This document shows, one piece after another, positions 11,610 through 20,862 of a stretch of 64,000 nt of DNA. The stretch lies in contig CM046003.1 of assembly GCA_025175895.1 (NCBI GenBank), positions 42,959,335 through 43,023,334 of the forward strand, given 5' to 3'. This DNA is from Wurfbainia villosa (taxonomy: Eukaryota; Streptophyta; Magnoliopsida; Zingiberales; Zingiberaceae). The stretch's first letter is position 1, and each line of letters starts with the position of its first letter. The notes under the pieces were generated by a model, which was given only the letters and a program-made list of their open reading frames with translations, was not told where the DNA came from and ran no database searches. A program made the translations under genes and the position numbers.

Positions 11610-11990
11610 TGGGAAAGTCCAAGTCTTGAGTACTTGGCATGGGAAGTCCAAGTGGGACACTTGGCATTTGGTAAAGTCCAAGCATGGGTCTTGGCAAGGT
11701 AAAGTCCAAGTCATGGGTACTTGGCATGGAAAGTCCAAGTAGGACACTTGGCATTTGGGAAAGTCCAAGTCATGGGTACTTGACATGGAAAGTCCAAGTA
11801 GGACACTTGGCATTTGGGAAAGTACAAGCATGGGTCTTGGCATGGAAAGTCCAACATGGGTTGGCAAAGGAAAGTCCAAGCTTGAGTCTTGGCATTTGAG
11901 AAGTCCAAGGGGATGGATATTGGCGGCGTAAAGTCCAAGCGGAATCTTGGCGGCGTAAGTCCAATGTACCTTGGCGGTGTAGACACCGTT
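11610..11990 (+). repeat. LTR minisatellite of short hairpin units
   Basis: About ten imperfect units of 25-45 bp on the pattern AAGTCCAAG-(6-8 nt)-CTTGGCA, each able to form a CCAAG/CTTGG stem. Long frames across this array (repeating Pro-Met-Leu-Gly-Leu style peptides) are by-products of the repeat and are not genes. Confidence 0.8.
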
Positions 11991-12376
11991 ATCATGACAT
12001 AGCCGAGGGAAGCACCTAGAGGCTAGCGCGATGGATGAACAAGTCATGGATGACTTGGAGGGATCCGAGAGGCGTGAGGCTGATGGAGGTGGCTAGAAGG
12101 CTTAGGTCTAGGCTAAGGGTGGTCTAGCAAGTATGGGGGCACCATACTTGGGTTAAAATCTCATTTTTGAGATTGGCAGTCGACTGGCATTATGGTCGAT
12201 TCGACTGTCGTGAGTCGACTTGAGTTCGACTGCCAGTTTAGAGCTGGAAATGCTCTGACAGTCGATTGCTCATTGAGCGATCGGTGTCGATAGAATGATC
12301 GCCAAGGGTCGTGATCGATCGCCAAATCAATGTCGAGCAGAACGCCCGTAGCCGATCGTCAGTCGGCTACGGGCGC

Positions 12377-12413
12377 TGGCAGTCGACTGCCAATGTTGGC
12401 AGTCGACTGCCAA
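12377..12413. repeat. Paired CAGTCGACTG palindromes
   Basis: TGGCAGTCGACTGCCA (12377-12392) and TTGGCAGTCGACTGCCAA (12396-12413) are perfect palindromes with the same core. Single copies of the core recur elsewhere in LTRs of A, B and F. Confidence 0.8.
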
Positions 12414-13575
12414 GAGTCCCGTTGGAACTTGTCCGACGTGGATTGACCCGTTGTCTCACGACAACAGTGGCATCAGTCGAGTGGTGACTTATGGCAGTCG
12501 ACTGATAGGCGAAAATCCAGCCCGATGCAGGTTAAAAGCAGCTATTCGTGGAGGATTGAAGCAAGGGTTTTCTTGGACAATTTGAAGGGGAATTGTTGGT
12601 GCTCTTCCAGTCCTTCAAGGCTAGTCCAAGGCAACCAAAGATCAAGCAACCAAAGATCAAGCAACCAAAGTGCTCTTGTAAAGTAGTTTTCTTTACTTGC
12701 ATTATATTTCATTGTTGTAATTGCTTGTATCTATTTCTTATTTGTGTAAGAATAGTTTGTAAGAGGTTTCTCCACCTCCGACTTGTGTCGAGAAGGAGTA
12801 TTTGTGGTTAGTGATTGCATTGGCATCGCTAGAGCTCTTAAGAGCTCGATCCGTGGAGTAGGAATCGGTTCGGTTCCGAACCACGTTATATCCTTGCGTT
12901 TGTGTGTTTGTGTTTTCGTTATTGCTTTATTATCTTTGTTTCTGCTGCGCTAACGAAAATTGTAGACAAGCACGCGAACGTTTTCCATCTACGCAAGAGT
13001 AAACACTATTCACCCCCCCTCTAGCGGCGTCAAATATCCTACAAAGGTTAGCATATAGATGAACAAGTCATGAATGACTTGGAGGGATCCGATAGATGTG
13101 AGGCTGACGGAGGTGTCTAGAAGGTTTAGGTCCAGGCTAAGTGTGGTCTAACAAGTATGAGGGCATCATACTTGGGGGTTAAACCTCATGGTTGAGGTTA
13201 TTAGTTGACTGGGGATTTGGACCAGTCGATTGGTCAAGTGTTTACAAAATGCATTGGCGGTCATGCCCGAAATTAGGCGATTGGTGATGGCGATCTCGAC
13301 ATGGAGGCGATCGATTCTGGTCAGGTTGTGGAGTAGAGCGGCAGCAGTAGAACGCTGGTGATCAGTCTACTACGGTCTTGACAGTCAACTGCTAGTGTAT
13401 CCGTTAGCTTGAATGCCGACGAGGATTAAGTCCATTTTGAGACAACGATACTATTGGCAGTCGACTGGAACCTTATGGTAGTCGACTGCCAGGCGCGAAT
13501 CCAGCCTTAATGCAGGTCATAAAAGCAACTCGTGGAGGAGAATTTGGCCGCGATTTCTTGGGCGATAGAGCTATG

Positions 13576-14990
13576 CAAGTTGTGTGCGCCTCCCGAGCAC
13601 CTCTGCGTACTCGGGAACTTTTGCGTGCGACCGAGACAATGTGTCACTAACTTACCGAACTGTCCAAGCACCTCTGTGCTCAACCGAATGGGTGCTCAAG
13701 CGTTTCTCATGCTTGATATGTGATGCGTGCCCCGAGCAGTCTTGCGTGCGACTAAGAATTACGCGCGACCGAGGACCTTTCTCATGATGATACAGAACAC
13801 TGTTCATCGTCTTCGATGAGAACTGCGTTCTGCAATCAACAACCATTTCTTGAGTTTTAACTCAAGAATTTGTTGAACGATCTCACGTTCAACCTTGCTC
13901 TGATACCAATGATGGAATTTTACTTATGAAATATTGCGGAAACATAAGTATACCTCAAATATGTAGATATTGCATGATCTAGAACTGCTCTAGATAGGAA
14001 CTTTGCTGCTAACTCAGATCCTCACGGAACACTCACAGTAGGGATGGAAATCACGAGGATTAACTCGAACTTCCACCACAGTACTATAATGTCGCAACCC
14101 TAAGTTTGGTGACGATGATTATTCCTTGTTCTACTCAATAAGGACGAGAGTTCTCCGAGAGTTATCTGTCTTTACAAGTCATACCTTCACACATAATCCT
14201 TGCATAAGAAAATTTTCCTTCAAGAAGAACTCACAACACCTCTGCTTCTACTGAAGCAAACCAACAACAACTCATCCAACCTTCTCCAATCCTTTCTTCT
14301 CATCAAAAAGATTGAATATATAGAAGGAAAAAGAGAAGTTGTGGGATGATGGGTAGTTCCCCTCACCCATGACTACATGCCCAATTTGGGCATATAACCA
14401 ACAAGAACAAAATCAAAATTATCTCATATAAGCACTATTTTTTTTTATTTCCTCACGGTCACTTATATTAGTACTCCTCTAGACTTACTCCTCCTAAAAG
14501 TAAGGTTAGAACAATGGATTCACCCACTATATCACAGTTTGAAAACTTAGAATAACGATTTTCACTATATCATAGTAGAGTAGCAATTATAATCCCACAA
14601 ATTCTTTCACTAATATTAGCTTCTAAACTTAACCCTCCTAGAGATGATCGAGGTTAGAACAATGAATTCACTTAATTACCTATCAGGGTTTGAAAACTCA
14701 GAACAATTATTTTTCATTGTATTAGAGTAGAGTAGTGATTACAATTACCCTACTGTATCATGGTCAGAATCGAAGATTCAGAATTCCTACCAATTGATTT
14801 TCAAAATTTACGATGCTCAAAATTGCATATTATTTCAAAATTATAGGAACACATGATTTAAATCATATAGAGCATAGCCTACCAATTGAACTAATAAAAT
14901 ATGATTTTAAAATAGGAAACCCACGTACAAAAGGAGAAGGGTTGCCTTAGGTTGTTAGCCAATGTTAAACTAAGGTAAATATTCAATGAA
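13576..14990 (-). mobile_element. Fragment of an LTR retrotransposon (leader plus LTR)
   Basis: An initiator tRNA-Met primer site on the minus strand (13896-13908) lies next to TGATGGAATTTTAC at 13910, which reads as an LTR running rightwards. A TATA-like CTATATATTC on the minus strand lies near 14325-14335. Two imperfect copies of a 130-190-bp segment (about 14472-14600 and 14620-14740) resemble a U3 duplication. I could not locate the distal end; it fades into LINE-like sequence at about 14990. The part 13576-13895 has no recognisable protein; it repeats words such as GCGTGCGACCGAG. Confidence 0.55.
13896..13908 (-). other. Primer-binding site of LTR fragment
   Basis: TGGTATCAGAGCA on the minus strand, one base from the TG of the neighbouring LTR; complementary to initiator tRNA-Met except the last base. 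Confidence 0.75.
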
Positions 14991-15002
14991 TTGATCAATC
15001 AA

Positions 15003-15320
15003 ACTATTGTGCTAATGTTATATTGTTTTCCGAAAGGAACGCGTTATAAGGTCTGACTGTAATGTCTCAGCAAGGACCGCTATATCTTCATAACTTGGGT
15101 GTAGTAAAAAATATACAAGAGCTCGCGTTATAGGATCCGACTGTAACATATCAGTACGGACCGCTACATCTCCATGAGAACTTGGATGTAGTTAAATAAG
15201 TAAGAGTTCTTATACCATAAGTTGAGTAAGAACAAATATTATAGGAAAATTAATAGTCTAAGATTTAATACATGGAATATAGGAACCCTCACTGGTAAAA
15301 CAATAGAGATAGTTGAAAAT
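15003..15320 (+). pseudogene. RTE-type LINE, 5' end fragment
   Basis: Two imperfect copies of a roughly 70-bp unit (about 15040-15110 and 15123-15193, both starting CGCGTTATA and containing GGACCGCTA) look like LINE 5'-UTR repeats. They precede a frame at 15255-15320 reading RFNTWNIGTLTGKTIEIVEN, the start of the endonuclease domain of plant RTE LINEs. The endonuclease is cut off at about 15320 where hAT sequence begins. The rest of the LINE resumes after 35437, so about a protein domain is missing at the junction. Confidence 0.7.
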
Positions 15321-16444
15321 TCATTTCACACTAATGCCAAATAGAGTTAGTCTTACCATTGATACATGGACATCGTGTCAAAACTTAAATAACATGGGTT
15401 TGACTGCACACTTTATAGATGCTGATTGGAACTTGCAAAAAAAGATTTTGAACTTTTGTTTTATTTCTGGTCATTCGGGAGAGATAATCGGTAAATCTAT
15501 TGAGTTATGTTAGGCTAGCTGGGATATTAATAAAATATTTTTCTTGACTGTTGATAATGCTAGCTCAAATGATCTTAGTATTCAATATTTGAAAAGAATG
15601 TTTCAATCTTGGAATACACTTATTTTTACGGCGAATATCTTTATATGAGATGTTGTGCACATATTTTTAGCTTGATTGTTAAAGATGGGTTAAAAGAATT
15701 GGATGATGCAATTGTAAGAATTAGAAGTAAAGTTCAGTATGTAAGGGCTTCTCCCTCTCGACTTTCTAAATTTATAAAATATATTCAAAGAGAAAAAGTA
15801 GAGTCTAAAAGTCTCTTATGCTTGGATGTAGAAACAAGATGGAATTCCATTTATATGATGTTGGATGTTGCTTTAAAATTTCAGAAAGTTTTTGAATTCA
15901 TGGAGATTCATGAAAATAAGTTTGTGAACGAACTTAGTAAAATTAAGGGAGTCCCTACTTATGATGATTGGGAGTATGCAAGGGTCGTTTTACCATTCCT
16001 TGAGTTGTTTTACAATGCTACTTTAAAAGTTTTTGGCTCATCTTATGTCACTACTAATCATTATATGAAAGAGATTTATGGCATTGGCATGATGATATGT
16101 AAATATTGTTCTGATGAAGATATGAGCTTAGTTTTGATAGCCGAAAGGATGAAATTGAAATTTGAAAAGTATTGGGGAAATGTGAACAATATTAATGTTA
16201 TGTTATTAATAGCTGTTATACTAGATCTAAGGCATAAGTTGACATATGTTGTATGGGTCATTGATAATTTTTATGATGAGCAGAGAGTAAAAGAGTTGTG
16301 AGAGAAAGCTGTAACGACACTTAATGCATTATTTGATCACTATGATAGCATTATTCCTAAAAAGTCGAAAGTTTCACATGACCAAAAGGACAAAGTGTTA
16401 AGTGTACCGAGTACTGATATGACTATTGATATTGTGACCGCTAT
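15313..16444 (+). pseudogene. hAT transposase, central part
   Basis: Two frames (15313-15513 and 15609-16301) carry typical hAT transposase sequence: RVSLTIDTWTS, GLTAHFIDADWNLQKKI and CCAHIFSLIVKDGLKEL, the RNase H-like catalytic core. A LCLDVETRWNSIYMML segment follows with the conserved TRWN of the insertion domain. It then reads DLRHKLTYV and DEQRVKEL and is cut by element C at 16444. Stops at 15511-15513 and near 16299 and the absent N terminus make it non-functional. These are RICESLEEPER/Ac-like transposases, which cut and paste DNA with 8-bp target duplications. Confidence 0.88.
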
Positions 16445-17370
16445 TGTAACGCCCCGAGAGTATGCAGAGCCCGAAAATCAGACAGCATCTCCCCTGTACG
16501 TGATACAATTTCCTATTGATACAAAGTCTTCCGGCCACAACCACACAACATATAGAAGTATATAACCAAAGTCACAGCGGAATACACCAACAATAATAAA
16601 AATACAAAGACTCAAATACATGTGTATCGATACGACTTTGACACAACAAGAAAACATGATCGAAACCAAATACATAACAACATAACCGATTACCAAACAA
16701 CAGAAACAATATAGGATAAAAATCCAAAATATACAACACCAATATGGATTTCAATCCAAATACTCAAGGTGAGATGGGATCAGCTGGCGGTGCTCCGAGC
16801 ATCCAAGGAATCTTCTACCTATTACCTGGGCTACAAGAAAACCCAGGGTCTGCAGTGGTGAGTTTAAAACTCAGCGGTAATATGCAAGATAGTGCATGAT
16901 CAACAACTAAGATATAAAGGGCGACAGATATATAAATGGAGATGAACAGATATATATAGATGGAGATCAACGGTATACAGTCGTAGAGGTGATAACAAAC
17001 AACTATCAGTGTAAATCTAAACAGAACATAAACCACCAACTAATCAACTGTACATAATGTAATGTACTGACATACCTGAATGGTCCGCAACCTAAACAAC
17101 CTGAACAAATATACAATAATATAGCATGTACGACGAGATAGAGTAAAACTACCTCTGTATTTAATACACGATCTTGCGAACATACTACAACAAATACAAC
17201 AACATACCTGATCCAACCTACTCAACATCAAGGTACTGGTCAAATGCATACAACCGTCCGGTCCAAGTCATACACTGGTATCCCACACACAACAGTATAG
17301 ATCATGCAAATAATATGCAAGATGATGTACAATCAAATGCAGCAAACATAAAACAAATAAATGCAATAAT

Positions 17371-17404
<34 letters not shown>

Positions 17405-17552
17405 GTATCTATATATATACTTCTCACACACACATATCCAAGTCATACACTGATATCCCACACACAACAGTATAGATCATGCAAATAACATGCAAGATGA
17501 TGTACAATCAAATGCAACAAACATAGCACAAATAAATGCAATAATACAACAA

Positions 17553-17635
<83 letters not shown>

Positions 17636-20320
17636 GTATCTATATATATACTGCTCACACACACACACATATACAAATGCCCTCACACATAACAATGTAA
17701 ATGCATGGTCAAGCCTGCGCACCCCACTTACTACCACGACCCTAGTGTGGCCTAGGTGGCACGACATGACAACTGTCCCAACTCAACAACAACCACTGCT
17801 CTCGAGTGGCCGAGTGGGCAGTATGAATAAGTAGCAATAAGATACACAACGAGGGTCCCTATTGCTAGCCACTCCCACTGACACTACCCATGAGTGGTCG
17901 AGTGTCACACACCTAGGACAACTACATGCAACTCCAACTACCACTATCAATAGTGGCAGAGTGCGGCACAACAAATGAACTATCCTCACACCAGTTACTA
18001 CTATCACGAGTAACCGTAGAGGCAGGATGATTGACGACCCTCTCAACCACAAGGGAGACCAAGTCGTCAGTATGCATGCAAATGGAATGAATGCATAACC
18101 ACACATATGTACACCCACAACACACTCTCTATCCCTCAGAGAGTCGTATACAACTAACCATCGACCATGCTAGGACATCTAGTCTGTAGCGACACACCGT
18201 CAACAATCCACACTACCATGTACAGACATATGATCTGTAATAGTTATACAACGAAAGGTAAGATGATACAATAACCAACTCTCATTAAGAACATCACTCA
18301 TCCCCAGATGATTGTTCCTGATGACATGAATCAAATCAACAACCAGACTCAGCTACATACCCATGGTTAAACATCTAAAGATCTACATACCATAGCATTA
18401 GTAAGTTATAGCAACGATGAATGAAATATGACAACAACAACAGTATATCTCAAAGTGCAAAGACTTTAGTATCAAGCACAGAATAACATGAGTGGAGTCA
18501 AGGTACAATATCAACCATATAAAAACTCATGCACTAAGAATAATTAACTATCTGACCAGGGTAGAATATTACCCACCTGATTTGTAAACTGTGTTGATTA
18601 TATTCCTATATGCGAAACTGCTTCGTATCAAAGTCCTGAAACTGTAGAATACCAATATAACCAAATGCTAGCATAATCCAATAGTAAGAATAAGAATCCA
18701 ATCCTAATTCACTGATTAATTAACCAAATCCCATAGTGGTGTAATCTCATTCCATTTATTAATACCCAACAATTCTCCATTCTTAATCAGATTGAATTCA
18801 CCATATAATTCATGAATCAACTCTAGCATCAACAATTAAGGTAACACATCCTACTTCATAACATACCAAATTAAAGCTTACCTTTCAATGCTTCACAACT
18901 TCTTGATCCGATCACAAGATATCAACTCCAAATAAATAATCGAATCGGAAGAAAAATCTCTCAACTCTACTCATCACCTTGATTAATTTCCCCCGTACAA
19001 CCTCTTGCCCTAATCTAGAGTATCTACATAAATACATCGATCGGATCTTTACCAAGTACAGAACTTCTTCCCGTAACAGTAAATTAGTAAACAACAACCA
19101 ACAACTATAACCATCTATCACAAAGGATTCCAATCGAAACTTACCTATCCCGGCTTCAATTCCAAAACTTCTGATCTGCTGCAACAGTATCCCCAACAAA
19201 ATTGGCTATAAATCTAACCATAATCACAATAAATCACAGCTCTAACAAGATCCTTAACCGATCTACTTCTCCCTGAATTTACCATCCAAGAACAGCGAAA
19301 TGAAGGAGGAATTACTCACAAGACAACCCACAGCCTTACCTCCATTCTCTGCTCGATGAGATCAAGACAATGGCAGCTCCGCCTATTCACCTCCATATCC
19401 ATTCACGAACGGCAATGATCTGATCAAAAATTGCGTTAAGAAGAAAATAGAGAAGGAGAGGAATCGAAGTCAGCTCACTAGAAAACGTAGAAGAAGAGGA
19501 CGATTGGCTCTATGGCATACCGTGCTCACGGTGAGGACCGACTCCTCCTTGACCTCAACGATGATCGTGTGGTTGTTCAGTTGGAGATCTCCGACGATGA
19601 AGCTACAGAAGATGGCAACAACAAGCCGATCTCGGAGAAGAGAAGAGCAGCATCGTCGACGAGACAGGCAATGGCGGTGACCCTGCTCACAGCCGGTGCT
19701 CCGCTCACATCAACAAGGTGATCCGATGTGGCAGGTGGCCGACCGAGCTAGCTCGGTGGTCGTGGTGATCGTCCCTTGCGCCGAGGCAAGCTGGAGGAGC
19801 TCGCTGCCGCTGAGATTGGGAGGGAGAGGCGACGACAATAAAAAACCGCGATGAGGCTGCTCACCGACGGGGTAGGCGACGACAAGCTTGAGCACTGGGA
19901 GGCGGCGAAACGCTTGGGCAGAGGTTGAGCACGGGAATGAGAGGAATCTCGACGGCGATGAGAAATGAGAGCACTTCATGATCGAAAGAGGAAGAAAAGC
20001 ATCGGGAGGAAAGGAGGTCGCGACTGGGAAGAAGAAGAAGGTGTCGATTGGGGGAAACGAGGGAACACGAAAGAAATAGAAAGTAAACTTAGGGTTTTAT
20101 ATTTAAACTTAGGTCAATTAAACCCTATTAACTCCTCATAAGCAGATAACTCAAACAGGCCTTGTAAAAGGTTGTTAAATCTTTCCCCACAAACTGCAAC
20201 AGAAACTCCATTTAATTCCAGGAAATTTTTTAAAAATCCTAAAAAATTTCGTAAGATAATTTCTTAATTAACAAGGGATATTTTATTATTATTATTATTA
20301 TTATTATTTAATATCTTATA
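16445..20320 (-). repeat. Element C 3' LTR (left), about 3.9 kb
   Basis: Starts TGTAACGCCCCGAGAG on the plus strand and ends ATATCTTATA, where the other LTR ends TATCTTACA. A TATA-like ATATAAAAC on the minus strand (20093-20105) lies only about 220 bases from the LTR start, so most of the LTR would be R/U5. It has a tandem duplication around 17254-17640 that is absent from the other LTR. Reading frames near 19512-19979 have counterparts in the other LTR but no recognisable domain, so I treat them as chance. Confidence 0.88.
17374..17634. repeat. (TA)n microsatellites
   Basis: Two TA runs, about 17374-17402 and 17555-17632, each ending a copy of a roughly 175-bp duplicated segment. Tyr-Ile repeat frames across them are artefacts. 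Confidence 0.95.
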
Positions 20321-20459
20321 TTCTCCCCCACTAATAAAAATTTAGTCCCTAAATTTCCTTCTCGAGTACGAGTAAGCAATGATACTATGATCAACTCAAG
20401 TACTTGGAGAAATGTCATACACCTCAATTAACCAAGTGGTGTATTTAGCTCGAATATTA

Positions 20460-20862
20460 ATTTTCAGCTCTCCAATAGCCTCCAAAATATGTCACACATG
20501 CTTTCAACAACCCTTCTAAAGTATGAATAGTACCTCATATTGACTATCTATCCAAAGGTAAATAACTGTACCAGAGTGGAGCTCTGTATCCATGACCTAT
20601 TGGAGACTTTGCAAAAATCGTAAGGTAAATCTTGAATCACTACCAGATACGATACTCAAAGATACTCCATGAACCTAAAAATCTTCTCACAGTATAAATC
20701 TATCAAGCGATTCAACAAATTCATCTTACGACTCAATAGAAAATGAGCGGACTTAGCTAATCGATCATTGATTACCCCAAATCTCATCAAGTCCTTTCTG
20801 AATTCTAGATAATCTCCTAACACAGTCCATCGTACTAGGCTACCACTTCCATCTCGGTACAC
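20460..20862 (-). pseudogene. Gypsy integrase core fragment
   Basis: From 20862 leftwards the translation reads NDRLAKSAHFL (usual VDRLTKSAHFL) and LIDLYCEKIFRFME. In a shifted frame it continues with HGVSLSIVSGSDSRFTLRF (usual form SDRDPRFTSRF) and then LEGLLKACVTYFGGYW. This is the catalytic core of Ty3/gypsy integrase, which inserts the cDNA into the genome. Several stops and frameshifts are present, and the SDRD motif has lost its Asp/Arg pattern. The C-terminal domain and any chromodomain are missing: the polypurine tract follows within about 130 bases. Confidence 0.8.

Larger units (their letters stand above)
11511..13043 (+). mobile_element. Solo LTR of family B inside another family B LTR
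   Basis: A complete LTR with termini TATTGG...CCTACA (mutated from TGTTGG...CCAACA), flanked by the 5-bp duplication AAGGT at 11506-11510 and 13044-13048. No internal domain is present, so it is the product of recombination between the two LTRs of a former full element. It contains the hairpin minisatellite (11610-11990), two long palindromes (12377-12392 and 12396-12413) and the U5 end CTATTCACCCCCCCTCTAGC. Confidence 0.88.
1..13575 (+). mobile_element. Family B copy 1 (B0): gag-only sirevirus-like remnant, 5' end outside window
   Basis: The remnant starts inside a gag frame at the window edge and aligns by eye with the complete family B element at 26234-32753. It runs through the gag C terminus (to 503), a non-coding 3' domain (504-1957, resuming at 10687-11072), a polypurine tract at about 11059-11072 and a 3' LTR starting TGTTGGTGCAATCGGCCC at 11073. 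It is interrupted by copia element A (1958-10681) and, inside the LTR, by a solo LTR (11511-13043). The LTR stops matching the family at about 13575, so its end is truncated. Without element A, gag stop to LTR is about 1.84 kb, close to 1.86 kb in the complete copy, with no pol in either. Confidence 0.85.
11073..13575 (+). repeat. Family B copy 1 3' LTR, interrupted and truncated
   Basis: Starts TGTTGGTGCAATCGGCCC at 11073. It contains tandem AAGTCCAAG...CTTGGC units (11175-11470), is split at 11510 by a solo LTR, and resumes at 13049 with AACAAGTCATGAATGACTTGG. It matches the family to about 13575 and lacks the usual CTATTCACCCCC...CCCAACA end. Confidence 0.8.

Noticed and set aside
11175..11990. 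Regularly spaced repeats reminiscent of a CRISPR array
   Set aside because: Units vary in length and sequence, spacers are themselves repeat-derived, and the array lies inside a plant LTR bounded by target duplications. It is a minisatellite.
11491..12047. Several overlapping minus-strand frames with repeating Leu-Gly-Leu-Ser/Pro-Met style peptides, also at 26013-26729, 31235-31776, 41901-42202 and 60622-60918
   Set aside because: They are translations of the LTR minisatellite in different frames. Peptide order and frame are not conserved between LTR copies, and all lie inside LTRs or solo LTRs.
17443..17834. Frames with long Tyr-Ile repeats
   Set aside because: Direct translation of the (TA)n microsatellite.
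19512..19979. Matched frames in both C LTRs (also 33490-34007) that could be a conserved small gene
   Set aside because: They occur only because the two LTRs are copies. No domain is recognised, the reading differs by substitutions at all codon positions, and both strands are open because of GC content.
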